From Epiperipatus broadwayi (taxonomy: Eukaryota; Onychophora; Udeonychophora; Euonychophora; Peripatidae): a DNA stretch of 64,000 nucleotides. The stretch spans positions 748,001 through 812,000 of the forward strand of contig JAQFVV010006312.1 in the NCBI GenBank assembly GCA_028023455.1, written 5' to 3'. Of the stretch, positions 31,395 to 44,261 are shown piece after piece. Position numbers and translations under genes: made by a program. How positions within the stretch are numbered: position 1 is the first letter of the stretch; each line of letters opens with the position of its first letter. The notes below the pieces were generated by a model. The model saw only the letters and a program-made list of their open reading frames with translations, was not told the DNA's origin and did not search any database.

Positions 31395-31750
31395 TTATTA
31401 TTTAATAGATGAAATACACAGGCTTATATATACCTGTGTCTATATATGTAATAGACAGGGTATGAGCACAAACTTTCACATGACCCACCACTCTCCACAC
31501 TATCTCATAACACTGATACACCTGAACACACATATGTCAAAAAGATAAATAATCACCAATATACGTATTTCATGCTAAACCAGCAATCATCAGTTGGTCC
31601 AGATTACCATCTCTACACATATATGCTACAAGTGCTCAGATATATATTAAGATAGCAAATCCTCCTACTTTAATGGACAGGCTTCAATGCACTCCACACT
31701 CCAACTTTTCAACTGTTATTATTATTGTCAGATTTTTATTTGCCCTGTAT
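31395..31750 (-). mobile_element. Hammerhead SINE family A, copy with core-intact ribozyme
   Basis: Family A text on the minus strand: ggacaggcttcaatgc near 31676 (reverse of the 5' part), the ggtccagattaccatctc segment, the hammerhead, and the gacatatgtgtg segment. The tRNA-like end near 31400-31510 is replaced or strongly diverged and no B box is seen. A frame at 31673-31906 starts in this repeat and is not called. Confidence 0.75.
31551..31605 (-). ncRNA. Hammerhead ribozyme, family A, core intact
   Basis: Minus strand. Helix I 5' strand AAUC, bulge UGG, ACCAA (31605-31594); CUGAUGA (31593-31587); helix II UGCU/AGCA closed by a U-U (31586-31572); G12 A13 A14 (31571-31569); helix III AUAC/GUAU (31568-31561, no loop); A17 at 31560; then UUGGU and GAUU (31559-31551) pairing with ACCAA and AAUC. 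All invariant bases are present; predicted cleavage is between 31560 and 31559. The loopless helix III is typical of retroelement hammerheads that may work as dimers. Confidence 0.75.
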
Positions 31751-31929
31751 TTAAACATTCAAAGAAAAATATATCAATACAAAATCATTAGTAAAATTAA
31801 AGTATTTAGAGAAACTATAGGTGCTCTATATTTTGAGTGTATGATATACAGATTTTTATTAGGTGTGATTAATTTACTATTTAAAAGTCCATGGTTAGGT
31901 AAATAAATAATCTTTTATGTAATGCAATT

Positions 31930-32585
31930 TAAACAGGCAAAACTCTCTATACAGTAGTGCCACTCAGTGCAAGCCAGAGTAATCAATGGATGCCAGAAGG
32001 CTTGGGCATAAAATCCCTATCTTGTGCCTACTCATCCAATATCCTCAGACTAGTTTCTGGCCTTCATCAGTAAAGAGGCTTGAATCTCTGCACCTAGATC
32101 TAAGAATTTAATGCAACTCTCCAGTAGCCACTTTTTATTTCTACTTAACAACAAAACTATGAGAATCAAATTGAAAACACAATAATATTTTCAATCTAAG
32201 CTCATTAGCTTATATAGTCTTATGGATCTGAACTCAGTTCAGTATCCATACATTTTGGTGTCTTTGGTTCTTTTACAACCATAGCCACCACTATCCTATT
32301 AAGCAGGATTGGTATTAAATCACTGAACATCACATGATCACCATTTCTTATGATTGCTCATAACTATTATTAAACAAGTAAAACTCTCCATATGGTAGCA
32401 CCACAAAGCCAGAAACTAGTCTGGGGATATTGGATGAGTAGGCACCAGATAGAAATTTTATGCACAAGCCTTCTGGCATCCATTGATTATTCTGGCTTGC
32501 ACTGAGTGGCACTACTATATGGAGAGTTTTGCCTGTTTAATAACAGTTATGAGCAAGTATAAGAAATGGTGATCATGTGATAATG
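31930..32585. mobile_element. Hammerhead family B, full minus unit plus inverted partial unit
   Basis: A minus unit (31930-32370) runs from ggcaaaactctc through the hammerhead and the ctgaactcagttcag and catcacatgatcacc segments. A new minus unit starts (aagtaaaactctcc, about 32375) and switches at about 32400 to a plus unit that begins inside the hammerhead (aaagccagaaactagtctgg) and ends at about 32585. The minus hammerhead (about 32048-32072) keeps CUGAUGA and GAAA but has lost most of helix II (AGGCCA only). The plus one lacks CUGAUGA. The start-to-start distance of about 440 bp matches the 16 kb dimer. Confidence 0.8.
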
Positions 32586-33261
32586 CAATTTAGCTCTAAT
32601 CTTTTAAATTATTTATATGACTAACGTAAATTGAAGAATTAATCTGAAATTTTGTGCTTTGCAACACATTCTACTATTATTTATAATAAACTATCATAAT
32701 AGCAATACATATGTAAAATAAATTCTCAACAGCAGATATGGCAAATCATTACAAATTCCATTATAAAATAAAAGCAGCTCTTCATTTTTATTGCCATTTA
32801 GTGTAAGTTAAAGCAATCAGTAATTGTCAATTGCATATGTAATCCTATTCTTAATAACCATTGATTATTCTAGCTCATACTAAATGATAATAAAAATAAA
32901 GAACTGCTGTTTTATTGAATAAATTTAAGCTGAATTTGCTGGTATTTTATATTTAATTTCATGATTAATGAGCAAAATTAAACCTCCAAATGCTGTAAGC
33001 CTCAGAAAACTATGTATAAACTAATACAAACTTGTAAATAAATAAAAAAAATAGCAGTGGATCCACTGGTTTTTAGCTTAGATTATATTTAAGCATTCCA
33101 TTTATTGACATATTACAACAGGGAGCTGAATTCTTAATATTATTTATGCTTGTATTTGATATCTGTAAATTAAAAATTGAACTTCAAATTGAGTCATTAT
33201 GAGGGCTTAGAATAATACATATTATAATGCAATATATTATCAGAACAATTATGGAACATTG
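32586..33261. other. Anonymous AT-rich DNA
   Basis: Faint family-B-like words occur near 32800-32890 (attgatta and related), too diverged to call. Nothing else seen. Confidence 0.4.
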
Positions 33262-33289
33262 TATATATATATATATATATATTGTACTG

Positions 33290-33325
<36 letters not shown>

Positions 33326-33340
33326 ACTGTTTATTTATAT
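33262..33340 (+). repeat. 40-bp tandem duplication containing TA repeat
   Basis: A TA run plus attgtactgtttatttatat occurs twice with a 40-base period (33262-33300 and 33301-33340). Confidence 0.95.
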
Positions 33341-35989
33341 ATGGTACAAATATAAATATTGGTATTTGGTAAAAGCTAAGAAAAAGATGCAATTAAATTT
33401 TTTTTAGTTGTATAATTAATTTTTTTAAAACATACAATGAAAGTTAAAATTTTCATCCATATTTTTTTTATCTAAGTAAAAATAAAAAGTAAAAATTGGA
33501 GAGAACAAAAGACACAGAAATTACTAATTCAGATAAGCTAAAAAATATATATTTAGGCTAATTAAAGATGGCAGAATTATGCTAAAAAATAAAGACATTG
33601 TAACTGAAAAATGATAAAGAATGTACAAGATTATAAACCTAAATGCCATGATAATAATAACATGCACAGAAGTCTGAAAACTAGACCTCGAGTATAAAAA
33701 GGAAGAGACCAGTTAGATCAATGTCTTGTCTTATCTGTTTTTTCTTTGGTTGGTCCTGGATAACAAAAATATATCCAGAACCACTTTACACTAAAATAAT
33801 TCTGCATGTTGGAGTGGGCTGAGGCTTTTGCTGACATCTTTCCTGAAGACGGACACCAGAAAAACTTTTGTGACCAACTAGTAGGATAGACCAAGATCAA
33901 CTTATAACCGATGGCCAAGTTCATTCTCCCACAAAAAAAACTATGCATAGTAATCTACAAGCTTCATGAAGTCACTAAACTTACTCATAAGCTAAGATTA
34001 ACTTTTCCCGATTGTGATTTAAAGTTTGCAAACAACTCTTAAAAAAAAGTAAGCTTAAAATAATCCCGATAGAGACTGTAATTTTATTATTCAAAAGACT
34101 CTTGTTTACTCAGGAACTTTAATTGTTTAACTGTTATTTTTTATTAATGGATTCATGTCTGGATTAGCATGTGTTCTCTCCAGCTTTATTTAATTAGTAA
34201 TTTCTCTTTAAACATTTTAATTTGTTAGAATAAAATATTTATTTCTAATACCAACTTTTCCTTGTATGTTATTGATGATTATTATTAAATTTATTAATAT
34301 TAGTTTAGTAAGATTTGAAAATATAATTTACCTTTGCCAATATGTGTTGACTAAGCTCCAGGTATAATAATATCTAGAAAATAACTCCAGTTATGGTAAA
34401 ATATGATACCGATTCTTTTAAAAGTATTTTTTTTTTTAATTTTCGAGACACAATGCGATGGATTTCAGCGGATTCTTATATGAATCCTGGCACCCTTTAA
34501 AAGAAATAAAAGCTGATTCCATCGATAATATAAATCATAACAATTACTAGGTAAAGTTGATCAGGAAATATAGTTATGTTTTTAGAAATAGGAATGAAAC
34601 TTTCTTCTTTTTCCATAACTTGATCAACTCATGCATTTTATGTGTAACAGAGACCTAGTCAAACGGGCAAAACGCTTCAATATATATATATATCTTAAAA
34701 AGTATTTGGTCTAAGAACAAATTATATACAGATAAATGTTTTTTTTCATTTCTTAAAAATAGAATTGTTATAAATGTAAAAATTTTCTTATATTTTCATG
34801 ATCATATGATGATTCAATGGATAATTTAAAAGTAAATGAGCTAATAGAATAATAATAAAAAAACATATTTTCTTTCAACAAATACTGAATTTACACCGTT
34901 GTTTAGATTTAAATAAGATTTGACTGGATATACTATTATTTTTTAACTTTCACATTTGGTACTATGTTTGAAAATGGAGGTTTTAAATATATATTGAAGA
35001 CTAACTACATTACACAAAAACACTAATTGCAGCCATTGCTATACAATGGAAGAAGATTATGCATATTTCCATAATATCACATGATTTCCAAACTATAAAA
35101 ATTATATGATAATAAGAATTAGTAAAATGTTTTTGGTAAATAAAAATCATTTATATTTAATATCATAGTATACAAAATTTACATTTGTATACAATGATAC
35201 ACATATTAATGTTTTAAAAATCCTTCCTCGCAATTAGAAAATCATCATATGTTCAAATAATGATAACGGAGTCTTTATTGGTAAGAATATGTTTGTTAGA
35301 TATTCTTAGAAATGAGTTTATAGTTTCTTTTATTTAATGATTATACTTTACATCTCAAAGAAAAATCTATTCTCAGTTTCACCTTCTCTTATTTATCAAT
35401 CTTCATAAAGCAGTTTTGCATTACTTTTTTAAAAAATATCTTTATTAACTTAATTCTTATTTTGCTTAGTTATCTTCTATTTGTTTTGTTTACAGTTTCT
35501 TAATGTCTTGTTATTATTAGTATATTAGATATAGAAATATAGGATAATATTAATAACAATCGATCATAATCATTTTATCAAATATATCATTTAAACCTTA
35601 ATAAAAGAAAGCATTCATAAACTTACCTAAACATATTATAAATAAAAAAATTTATAGTGTTTACTGGATGCATTTTATCAATTTAAAGGTGTTAATGTGC
35701 TATTAAAAAACTTTTTTCAATATATAAATAAACTAAAGCCATTTGTAGTTAAATTGCTGATATTACTATGCAAAAAATATCACTTCAGCCTAGAACATAT
35801 TGAATATAAAAAATAAAACTTGATATAATAAAAATAGAAATGGGTGCATCACTCATACATTTACATCTTAGAGGTTAGAAAAATAAAGTGAAGTTAAATT
35901 TCCTACCAATTATTTTAAGTCGTCATCATTTATGAAATTAATCACAGAATTAAACTTGGTTAGGTTGGTTTTGGTAAAAATAATTTAAT
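33341..35989. other. Long intergenic region with one less AT-rich patch
   Basis: The patch at about 33640-33960 has more G and C, an open minus frame (33948-33718) and a plus-strand cctgaagacggacaccagaaaaac that superficially recalls CUGANGA...GAAA with a very short stem. Neither is convincing. The remainder is AT-rich and featureless. Confidence 0.4.
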
Positions 35990-36484
35990 ATTAAAAGGAA
36001 ATATGCCTATGTGTTTGAACAGAAAAGTTTTTAATAAATGTGTTTTAGCAGTTATTACTTATGGATCTGAGACTTGGACGCTTAACAGAAGAGCAATACA
36101 AAAACTTTAGATCACTGAAAGAAGTATGGAAAGGTGCCTGTTATGAATAATAAGAAAAGATTAAAATTAAAATACATGGATAAGAGAACAAACAAGTGTT
36201 ACAGATATCATTGAAAGAATTAATAAACTGAAGTGGAGCTGAGCTAGACATCTTGCTAAAAGAGATAACAATAGGTGGACAGTTGAAATCTTAAACTGGA
36301 TTTCAAGATATTGTAAAAAGTCCTGAAAGAAACCACACGTGAGATAGATGGATGAAATAAGAAAGTGTGTGTGGTGGAGGGAAGTGATTTGGAGAAGAGA
36401 GGCTAGAGACCGGAGGAAATGGATTGAACTTGTATAGACCTTCATTTTGTAGTGGACTTAATAGTTCGCTACGATGATGATGAT
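35990..36484 (+). pseudogene. RTE-like LINE, C-terminal ORF and 3' tail
   Basis: Near-continuous plus-strand frame with few stops: MCLNRKVFNKCVLAVITYGS, ETWTLNRRAIQKL, TWIREQTSVTDIIERINKL, NNRWTVEILNWI, EARDRRKWIELV. This is the hallmark C-terminal region after the RT of RTE-type elements (TYGxETWTL ... RW.A.H.AR..D.RWT ... DR..W). It ends in a gatgatgatgatt tail at 36470-36484, the microsatellite-like 3' end typical of RTE elements. A 5'-truncated insertion; the best preserved LINE piece in the window. Confidence 0.85.
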
Positions 36485-37809
36485 TTCAAGTTACAGATAA
36501 TAAAAAAAACTGGATTGCTTTCATTATTAACAAAGTTACAGTAAGAATTGTCATCAAAATATTCTACAATCGTGAATGATAGATCGAACGATCGATTGAT
36601 ATCAATTCGATATCACAAATACTCATTTAATACTTCTGTAATACAAGATTATGCCGTAATAACTTATTAAGTATGTAAAAAAAAAAATTAAAACTTGATC
36701 ATAGAGTTCAGGCAAAGTCTAATAAAACTTACAAATATGATTATGCCAAAAATAGAAAGATAAAAATAAATATTAAAAAATTGGGAAAAAAATATAAAAA
36801 AGATTTTCCGTTAAAAAAATAAACGCAAATTACTTTAGTCACATATTTAAAAGACACAACAAATAAAAGATTTGTTTGCGAAGATTATGACTATTAATAA
36901 TAAAACTTAGATAAAGGGAATGGGAGAAAAAGAATAATTATGTAATATTATTAAGCTGCAAAGAATAGAATAAAGTAAAGACAATACCCTGAAAGAGTCT
37001 ACACATAATGACAATATATATAGCTAAATTTCTGAGTGACTATATATACATAAGTATAAAAAAAAAACTTATGTGTTTAAATGTAGAATATTTGCAAATG
37101 TGATGATTATTTTATTTATATACATATATGTGTGTGATTGTATTTTTGTACGTAAGTAAATACCGTATATTAAAGTTATTTATTCTATATATTTAATACC
37201 AATTAAAAAAAATGTTATGGATTTGGAGATAAATAAAACCTAATAATTAAAGCATTAGCTACTGAATATAAGATTATAAGTTAAAATCTGAAGGAGCACT
37301 AGATTCTTTCTCCAGCTTTACTTTTTTTAAAACGATCTTTTCTGACTGAGATTAATATCCATATTAATGAAAAGGAATTGCAGACAGCTGAACGTGATGC
37401 TAGCCCAAAGTATAGTGTGGCATTGGCTTAAAAATAAAAAAACTTTTGCTATTAGATGCCTCGTGCGTTGTTTATAGTAATTTTAAATATTATTAGCCAT
37501 TGAAGTAATTAATGCTCATAAAAATAGTAAATTGAATTAACCGTAATAAAAATTTGCTACAATAGTACTACCAAAATGTTATTACTAAGTTTATTTTTTA
37601 TATCTAAAACACGTTTAATTGTTTAAAATAAATAATAATATAGCATATCCAATAGTATTAATAAAATAATATTAATATCATTTATTATTAAGAGCAATAA
37701 CAAACTGAAGCAATAAACATTAGAAAGTGTCAAAATGTATTATTATTTTTTAAAAGTATAGTGCAATATTATTAACAACATCAATAAAAAACAATCGCAA
37801 AAGCATTAC
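36485..37809. other. Intergenic AT-rich region
   Basis: Nothing supportable. The gctagcccaaagtatagtg patch near 37400 is single copy here. Confidence 0.45.
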
Positions 37810-38001
37810 GTGAAGACAAGTAATGCCCCCTCCCCCTTTATTCAACCTCCCAAAGCTGGTAGAAAATTAGGGCAACTTCCGTCAGCATCTTTACATTCTT
37901 CACGCGGAGGAAACAGTGGCTTAATTATCAAAAGAAGAATTCAAACTGTCAAGGCATTGGAGGTTATGGATCAGAATAAGATGGAGGGATTAACTAAATA
38001 A
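37810..38001 (+). CDS. Candidate coding exon (basic, Pro/Ser-rich peptide)
   Basis: A 63-codon frame of strikingly higher GC and balanced codon use within poly-A/T DNA: SNAPSPFIQPPKAGRKLGQL, SASLHSSRGGNSGLII, KRRIQTVKALEVMDQNKM, ending TK-stop at 37999-38001. The Pro/Ser/Gly-rich basic half and charged helical half suggest a real protein terminus. I do not know the family. The first ATG is at 37810, but an upstream splice acceptor is not convincing, so the start is uncertain. The elevated GC continues to about 38260 and could be a 3' UTR. Alternative: chance frame in a single-copy GC island. Confidence 0.35.
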   Translation: MKTSNAPSPFIQPPKAGRKLGQLPSASLHSSRGGNSGLIIKRRIQTVKALEVMDQNKMEGLTK

Positions 38002-38994
38002 TCCAAAAAACTTATCTCTTTCTTAAGGATAGCAGTAATATAATACTAAAGTGAGGGGAAAAATTAGTTAGATTTGGTTTTTTTATTCTGGGGTGTGTCT
38101 TCATCTTCTCTAGTATGCTAGTATTAGGAGTTGCCCCCTACTGAAAAACTTTAAAGAAGGGATCCTAAAAGTCACAACGCTTCCTGTGTCTGGTATTTCC
38201 TGTCTATCGGAATACGTATAATTTCTACGGTGTGAAGAAAAGGTCTTGATGTTTATACTATCGTTTAAACATGAGCATTATTATTGGAAGTAGTGTTATA
38301 GGAAAGGATAAGTCAAGATTAAAAAACTATTTCCAAACGTAAGTAAAAGTTTATTATATATTTTGGCAAATAAAAGGAGAAATGATTTTTTTCTCCCCCA
38401 ATAAGAATCTTACATTATTTTAAGTACTGTATTTATTTATAGTCTGAGAAGTTAATCAGTTATTTTTTAAATTTTTTTAAAAAAAAAACTGATAATTGGA
38501 AATAAAATTAAAAATAATAAAAAAGCAACTGTTAGTTTTTTTAAAAAAATGTTTTATAACTGTTACGTAATGATAAATTTAAACCAAGAGTAATCTGTGG
38601 TAATATAATAAAAATAGAAACACGGAAAAGAAAAACACGCCAGTGAATATTTTTATTTTAGAAGCTCAGAAGAATTTTTAATACGAATATGTACGTGCAC
38701 ATACTAACTATAAAAATATTATAAGGTTAAAAACGGGAATTTTATCTTAATAAAAATGAAGAATGCATTTTGCGTATGTTATATTTCGCTGAATGAATAC
38801 ACGTGTATAAATCCACATATAGTATATCTAATTTATTCGTCAGTATTTTTCTATATTTATATTAAGAAAAACTCGTAAGGTAATATTGTAGTGTGTGCAG
38901 TAACAATATACCATATCCAAAAAGTGAATTTCGAATCTAGACTGGAAATTTTTTTTTTAGATATTAGTCAAAGTTAGAATTTGTCTTTTAAGCA
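38002..38994. other. Intergenic; GC-richer start then AT-rich
   Basis: 38040-38260 is less AT-rich and single copy in the window. No motif recognised. Confidence 0.4.
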
Positions 38995-39190
38995 TCTGAC
39001 CCATACTCAACACATACAGCCATCCAATACTATTAGTAAAAATGGGTATTCATCTATTTTTAGCTAGAAAATAAAACAAGAATGGGAAAACACTTAGAAT
39101 TTCACTGCTGGACAATTGGCAGGTCTGGTAAAAAAGACTTCTTTTTTTTTCTAAGAAGGATTGATGGAGAAGGCATTGCCTTGCAGTAAG
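38995..39190 (+). repeat. Interspersed repeat family H, copy 3
   Basis: Word-order match to 18880-19115 (agccatccaatactatta, aatgggtat, aaaataaaac, agaatttcac) and to 8985-9370 (caattggcaggtctggt). Confidence 0.4.
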
Positions 39191-41639
39191 CTATTTTAAG
39201 ACTAGTGTATGTACTATATGTACATATACAAAGAAAGATTGGCTGAAAGAGAGAGATTAGAAAAGAGATACAGAGAGAAAAGAGTTATCTAAGGTAAAAA
39301 AAAAAAAAAAATATCACGAACGAGCTTAATAACATTAAAAAAAATAATTTTAAATTAAACCTGAAAAAATGTGGAATAATATTACTGAAATTTAAATAGG
39401 AATGATATTGTAAGTAAATTTAAAGCTAATTTTCAAAAAGACCATTAGAATTATCCAGAGAAAAAAAAAAGGACAATTTGGAAAAAGTGAAAAAAGAAAA
39501 ATTGAAAGTATTAAAGATTTGGATTTGGAGCAGTATGGCAAAGATGCATCAGAAATATAAAATTATTGAAAAGATTAAGTGAAAATAATATATTTTTGAG
39601 ATATTTATATCAAGGGTTTGATTGAATATGTATTTAAAAGACATTGAAAAGGAAGATAAAAATCATGAAAAAAAAAAGATATAAGAGAACAAATAAGTTC
39701 ATTACTATGTTGAAATAGGAATATAGTTGTAGGTACTTGGAAACTAGACTAAAGATCAGAATATTTTGAAGAATATAATCTGCTTTAGCATAAATGATAT
39801 CACTTTTTCAGTAAATAGAAAAACAGAGGAAGTATCTGCATATAGAAGTGATAATTTCTCAAAAAGAATGTAATCTTATTATTGGAATACTCTTGCTTTG
39901 TTTAACAAGGTTTTGAACATTCCATAAGATTTATTATAATATTTTTTTAAAAAAAATATATAATATTATATATTTATAAAATTAAATTTAGATTAAATCT
40001 TCCTATCTTAGGTAAAACTTTTTGAAGTTCACAAGTATCTTGGTTCTTATTCCTTCATATTTACATAATTATAAACATCAGAATAATTGGCTTTTGCTTT
40101 ATTAGAGTAATATATACTTTTATGTTATATAAATGTTATTGTTATTATTAATAGTGTTATTATGTTGTTAATTTAAATGTATATTTTTTTTAGACCTGAA
40201 AGTAGTTCATAAGGATGCATTCATCTAAATGGTGATTGTTTTGTTTTTTTAATAATTCAAAAAAATCTTAATAATTTTTCTTATTGCAAACATTATAGAA
40301 ATAAAAAACTAAGATGAAAGTAAATATAAAATTTTAAATAAAAAGTACTGTATAAAGATATTTATTTATTCATTTTTTCATATATAAATTGAACAAATTA
40401 TGTGCGTTATAAACTATAAAAAAGAGTTTATTATTAATTGAAAAAAAACTGTGATTCTTCATAGTGTTAATTTTACTTTAAGATAATATTGTTGACATAA
40501 ATGTTATTAATGGAGTACATATGGTGATAAACATGAAGAAGATAACAATACTATGAGCATATAATGAGTTCAGTGACTTTTATCATTGAGTTTAATACCA
40601 AAAAAATATAATATTTCTTTTCAGATATTTTCCCAGGTACAAACTCAGTTGAGTTTTGAATGCAAAATAAATGTGTGTATGTACCTTTATTCTCTTTTAT
40701 GTTTATAATCATGCTGGACATAAATAAATTATTTAAAATATTTAGCTGAAGACAAAAAGCAGGAAATATTAAAAATAATCAGGATATAAAATTCCATTTA
40801 TTGATGAACTTTAATTAAGCTATTTGCAAATGTAGTTCACTTTCAAATAAAAGAAAGATTGCATGAAGTGGAGAACTATCTAATATTAATTCACAATAAC
40901 TGCAATCAGTATATGACATCACTATCAATTTTCAAAGACTTTAATTTCATATTATTTTTTTAATTGAACAGGTATCCCTCTCAATATCTTTCTAAGTATG
41001 TTTCTATTTTGCAAAAATCAAATTAAGTTGAATTTAGATTATGATGTTTTAATTTTATATCACTTTCTGTTTTAGCAGTGTACATTTTTTTTTTTTAAAA
41101 AATTGCAACAATTTTTTATTTTTTAAGACTAATATAATAAAATTTACTGTTATTAATGGCAATAACAATAATAAGCAAATTTATTTTATTATAATAATTG
41201 ATTATAAGAAAGCAATTAACTAATTATAAAAAAGCTGTCAGCTGAATCCAGTTAAACAAAAGTAATATTATATCATTTTCTAGTTATATTTAAAAAAAAT
41301 TTTTATACAAATAATTTAATATTTATTGTAAATAATGCTTATTTAAAAATCAAATTTGAAACAATACAAATATATATATATATAAAATATCCCAGGAATG
41401 GTATGATACTGATAGTATTTGAGTGCACAAAACTGTTGTAGCTGGTGCAGTTTAAATAGAAGTTGTCAGGCTCTATGAAGAAAGAAAAAATAAAATAAAT
41501 GATTTACAAAATGAAAGGGCATTTCGCTATATAAATACAAATATTAGATGTATAAGTAGAGTGGGATTTATTATGTATATATAAAAATTATGGAATTTGA
41601 TAGTTTATCATGTAGAGTGAAAGTTATCAAATATAAAAA
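39191..41639. other. Long intergenic AT-rich region
   Basis: No gene, repeat family or RNA recognised. Confidence 0.5.
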
Positions 41640-43560
41640 AATTCATATTTGTGTCCCAATAAATTATTCTGATAAAAATAATAGATTTATTTTAAATAAA
41701 TCTATATAATCTATTAATAAGACCAAAAATAATTTAAAATTAACCATAGAAAACTTTAATATTAGAATTAGAAAACAATTGAAACATAAAACTGTCATGG
41801 TCAAATTTGTTAATAAAGATGAAAATAAAAGGAGAAATAGATGCAAAATTTTCTGGGAAAAAAATGAATATATTACAAATAATTTCAATTAGAAAAAATC
41901 CAAGACAAAACAAACAGATGCTTCCAAAAAGAAAGATAATGAAAAGTTGAAACAGAGAATTGATAATTAATTAGTGAGATGCAAAATATAGTTTAAAGTA
42001 AAAGATAAACAAAATCTTTAAGAAAAATAGTATACATTTTGATATTTCTAATCTTTGGAGTACTTTCATGATTTTAAGCTATAACTTGCAAATCACTAAG
42101 ACAATGGCTTAAATGTTATACTTTAATAAAGTCAATTACACAAATTGCCAGCACAAATAAAAGCAGCCATTTGAGTAATAAATTTTCAACTGAGACGAGA
42201 TATGAATAAAAAAAAGGGAATATTTTTAATGTTCCACTTAAAAGATTCACATATCTGAGATTCTGTAAAATTATAAAATAATTAAATGTGTTATAAAAAA
42301 TATAACTGTGAATTGTCAATAATATAAAAATAAATAAATAATACAATATCTTTGTTTTAGAAATATATACATCATAAAGTATGTGAAAGAATTCTACAAA
42401 GAATTACCAGGTAATAAAGAACAAAAAAACAAAACAGTCCTTATAATTACAACAATATTTTTTTTAAAAAACATTTTTTTAAATAAAAAAATGAGGTGTG
42501 AAATTAAATCTACCAACAATAGAAAGGTCCAGGAAGTAGAAAAATTATTATGACATCTTAAAAAAGCATGTAAATAAGTAGAAAAATTGTTGGCAATGTT
42601 ATATACCAAATATCTAAATGATAAAGATATACTGATGTTGTAATAAAGATGAAAATAGCAAAAGTTACAGACTTGTCACTCTTTTATCAGTTCAATACAA
42701 GATTTTAAATAGGATCATTACAGCTCATTTGCAATTGCCAAAGAATAAACTGAGTTTAAAACTGATTATAGCACAATAGATCATATCAAAATATTAAAAG
42801 AAGTTATGGAAGGAACCAATGCATATGCCTTATTGAATTGGATTTATAAATTCAAAAAACTATTTGATTCTACAAAAATTTCTGAAATGAATAAAGTTTT
42901 GAAACATCATTACTTAGATTAAGGACACTAACAAATTTTGAAAAATATTTATTAAAATACAACATCAATGATTAGATTACAAGATGGCAGAGTATTATTA
43001 CTAAGAGTGGTAAACATGATGATTCTAAAAATAAGTGAAGATTATTTACAGAACTTCAGGAAATATTACAAGAACTATTTGCTGAAAACAAAAATAGTAG
43101 AACTAAAAGTAAATGTTAAAAAGAATAAATTAATGTTCAATGAATTTTCAAACAAAAAAAATACAAAAATTAATAATAATGCAGACCACAATAAATAAAA
43201 TTAATTGCAAAATTTAATTTGAAAAAATAAAGTGTTTATGGCAGAAATGTGCTTATATATTTAAAAAAAAATTTTTTTTTTAATAAATGAATTCTATAAG
43301 GGTTTATGTAAGAATTTGAGATTTGGATGCTTAGTAAGAAACACCGAAATTTTAGACCATATAATAAGTAACAAGAAAGAATCAAATGTGAAATATATGG
43401 GTGAAAAACAAACGGATATCATTGTCGTTATTGAATGAATTAAGAAAGTAAAAAAAAAAAAAGCTGGAATAAAATATTTATTGAAGAAATGGTAATAGAA
43501 AGTCAGTTAAAATTTTGAACTGAATCCCAAGAAATTGTAAACAGTTGAAAAAAAAAATGA
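41640..43560 (+). pseudogene. RTE-like LINE, longest copy, internally deleted
   Basis: Plus-strand pieces in order: an endonuclease/linker-like part (about 41650-41960, Lys/Asn-rich); the RT entry FYKELPG (42390); ENSKSYRLVTLLSVQYKILN (about 42650-42710, matching NYRPISLLSVxYKxFTK); AYALLNWIYKFKKLFDST (about 42820-42875, motif A with D retained as LFDS); then MIRLQDGR at 42968. A deletion removes the FADD box, joining to LKVNVKKNKLMF (about 43105). The C-terminal ITYG/ETWT region is shrunk near 43290-43330 and the RWT region near 43470-43550. Many stops and A-runs. Inactive. Confidence 0.75.
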
Positions 43561-43588
43561 AAATAATGCTATTATGCTGGGTATGTTA

Positions 43589-43660
43589 AAACAGCATTTC
43601 TCACTCTTTGGTAACGACTCAATATTGTGTCATACCGAAATTTTTATGAGTAGACAAATG
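43589..43660 (+). other. Possible hAT-type transposon end
   Basis: aacagcatttctcactctttggtaacgactc (43590-43620) recalls the common hAT terminal text CAGTGTTTCTCAACC followed by a TCGCGACCC-like stretch. No matching opposite end or 8-bp duplication was found, so this is weak. Confidence 0.25.
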
Positions 43661-44261
43661 ATAGGAAAATTATAAAAAACATTAGCGATCTGTAGAATTA
43701 ATACTTCAATAAAAGACACAATAACAACAGAGACATAAAATATCATTACTTTTATTTCTTAGTTATTCCGTCTTTATTTTTTGACAAAATTATAATTTTC
43801 TTGATGGATTTTAATTTTTTTTTTCTGCAAAGCGATACTTATTTTTTGAAACGGCCACTTTTGCCTGAAAAACATAATTATTTGATTTGATCAAATATCA
43901 GCACGGACGCAAAAACCTTTTTTTTTAAATTTCAGTAATTTTTATTTTATTAGATTGCGATATATATCAATTTTACAATAATTGGATCGCTGGTACCATT
44001 ACAAACAACTTTATTGGATAGCAGTGTAAAAATGTTGACAAACGCTGCGTTATGTGTTAAAAAACTATTTTTTAAAAACTGTACTTTTACTTTATATTAC
44101 TTTGAATAATCTCATCATTTGTTACATATTATATAGTATAGCCTAACAACTTTTTATATTAAAACAAAATGTATAAAAAAAGCTATTTAAACTAATTTAC
44201 ATTAGAATATTCTATAAGTTGACTAAAATATATGTAAATGTAAATCTTTAGATTAATTATT
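43661..44261. other. Anonymous AT-rich DNA
   Basis: No feature recognised. Confidence 0.45.

Noticed and set aside
33835-33885. CTGAAGA followed by GAAAA resembling a hammerhead
   Set aside because: The putative helix II is only two pairs, and no helix I or helix III complement exists.
43589-44000. Complete hAT transposon
   Set aside because: Only one possible end is seen; no opposite terminal repeat, 8-bp duplication or transposase.
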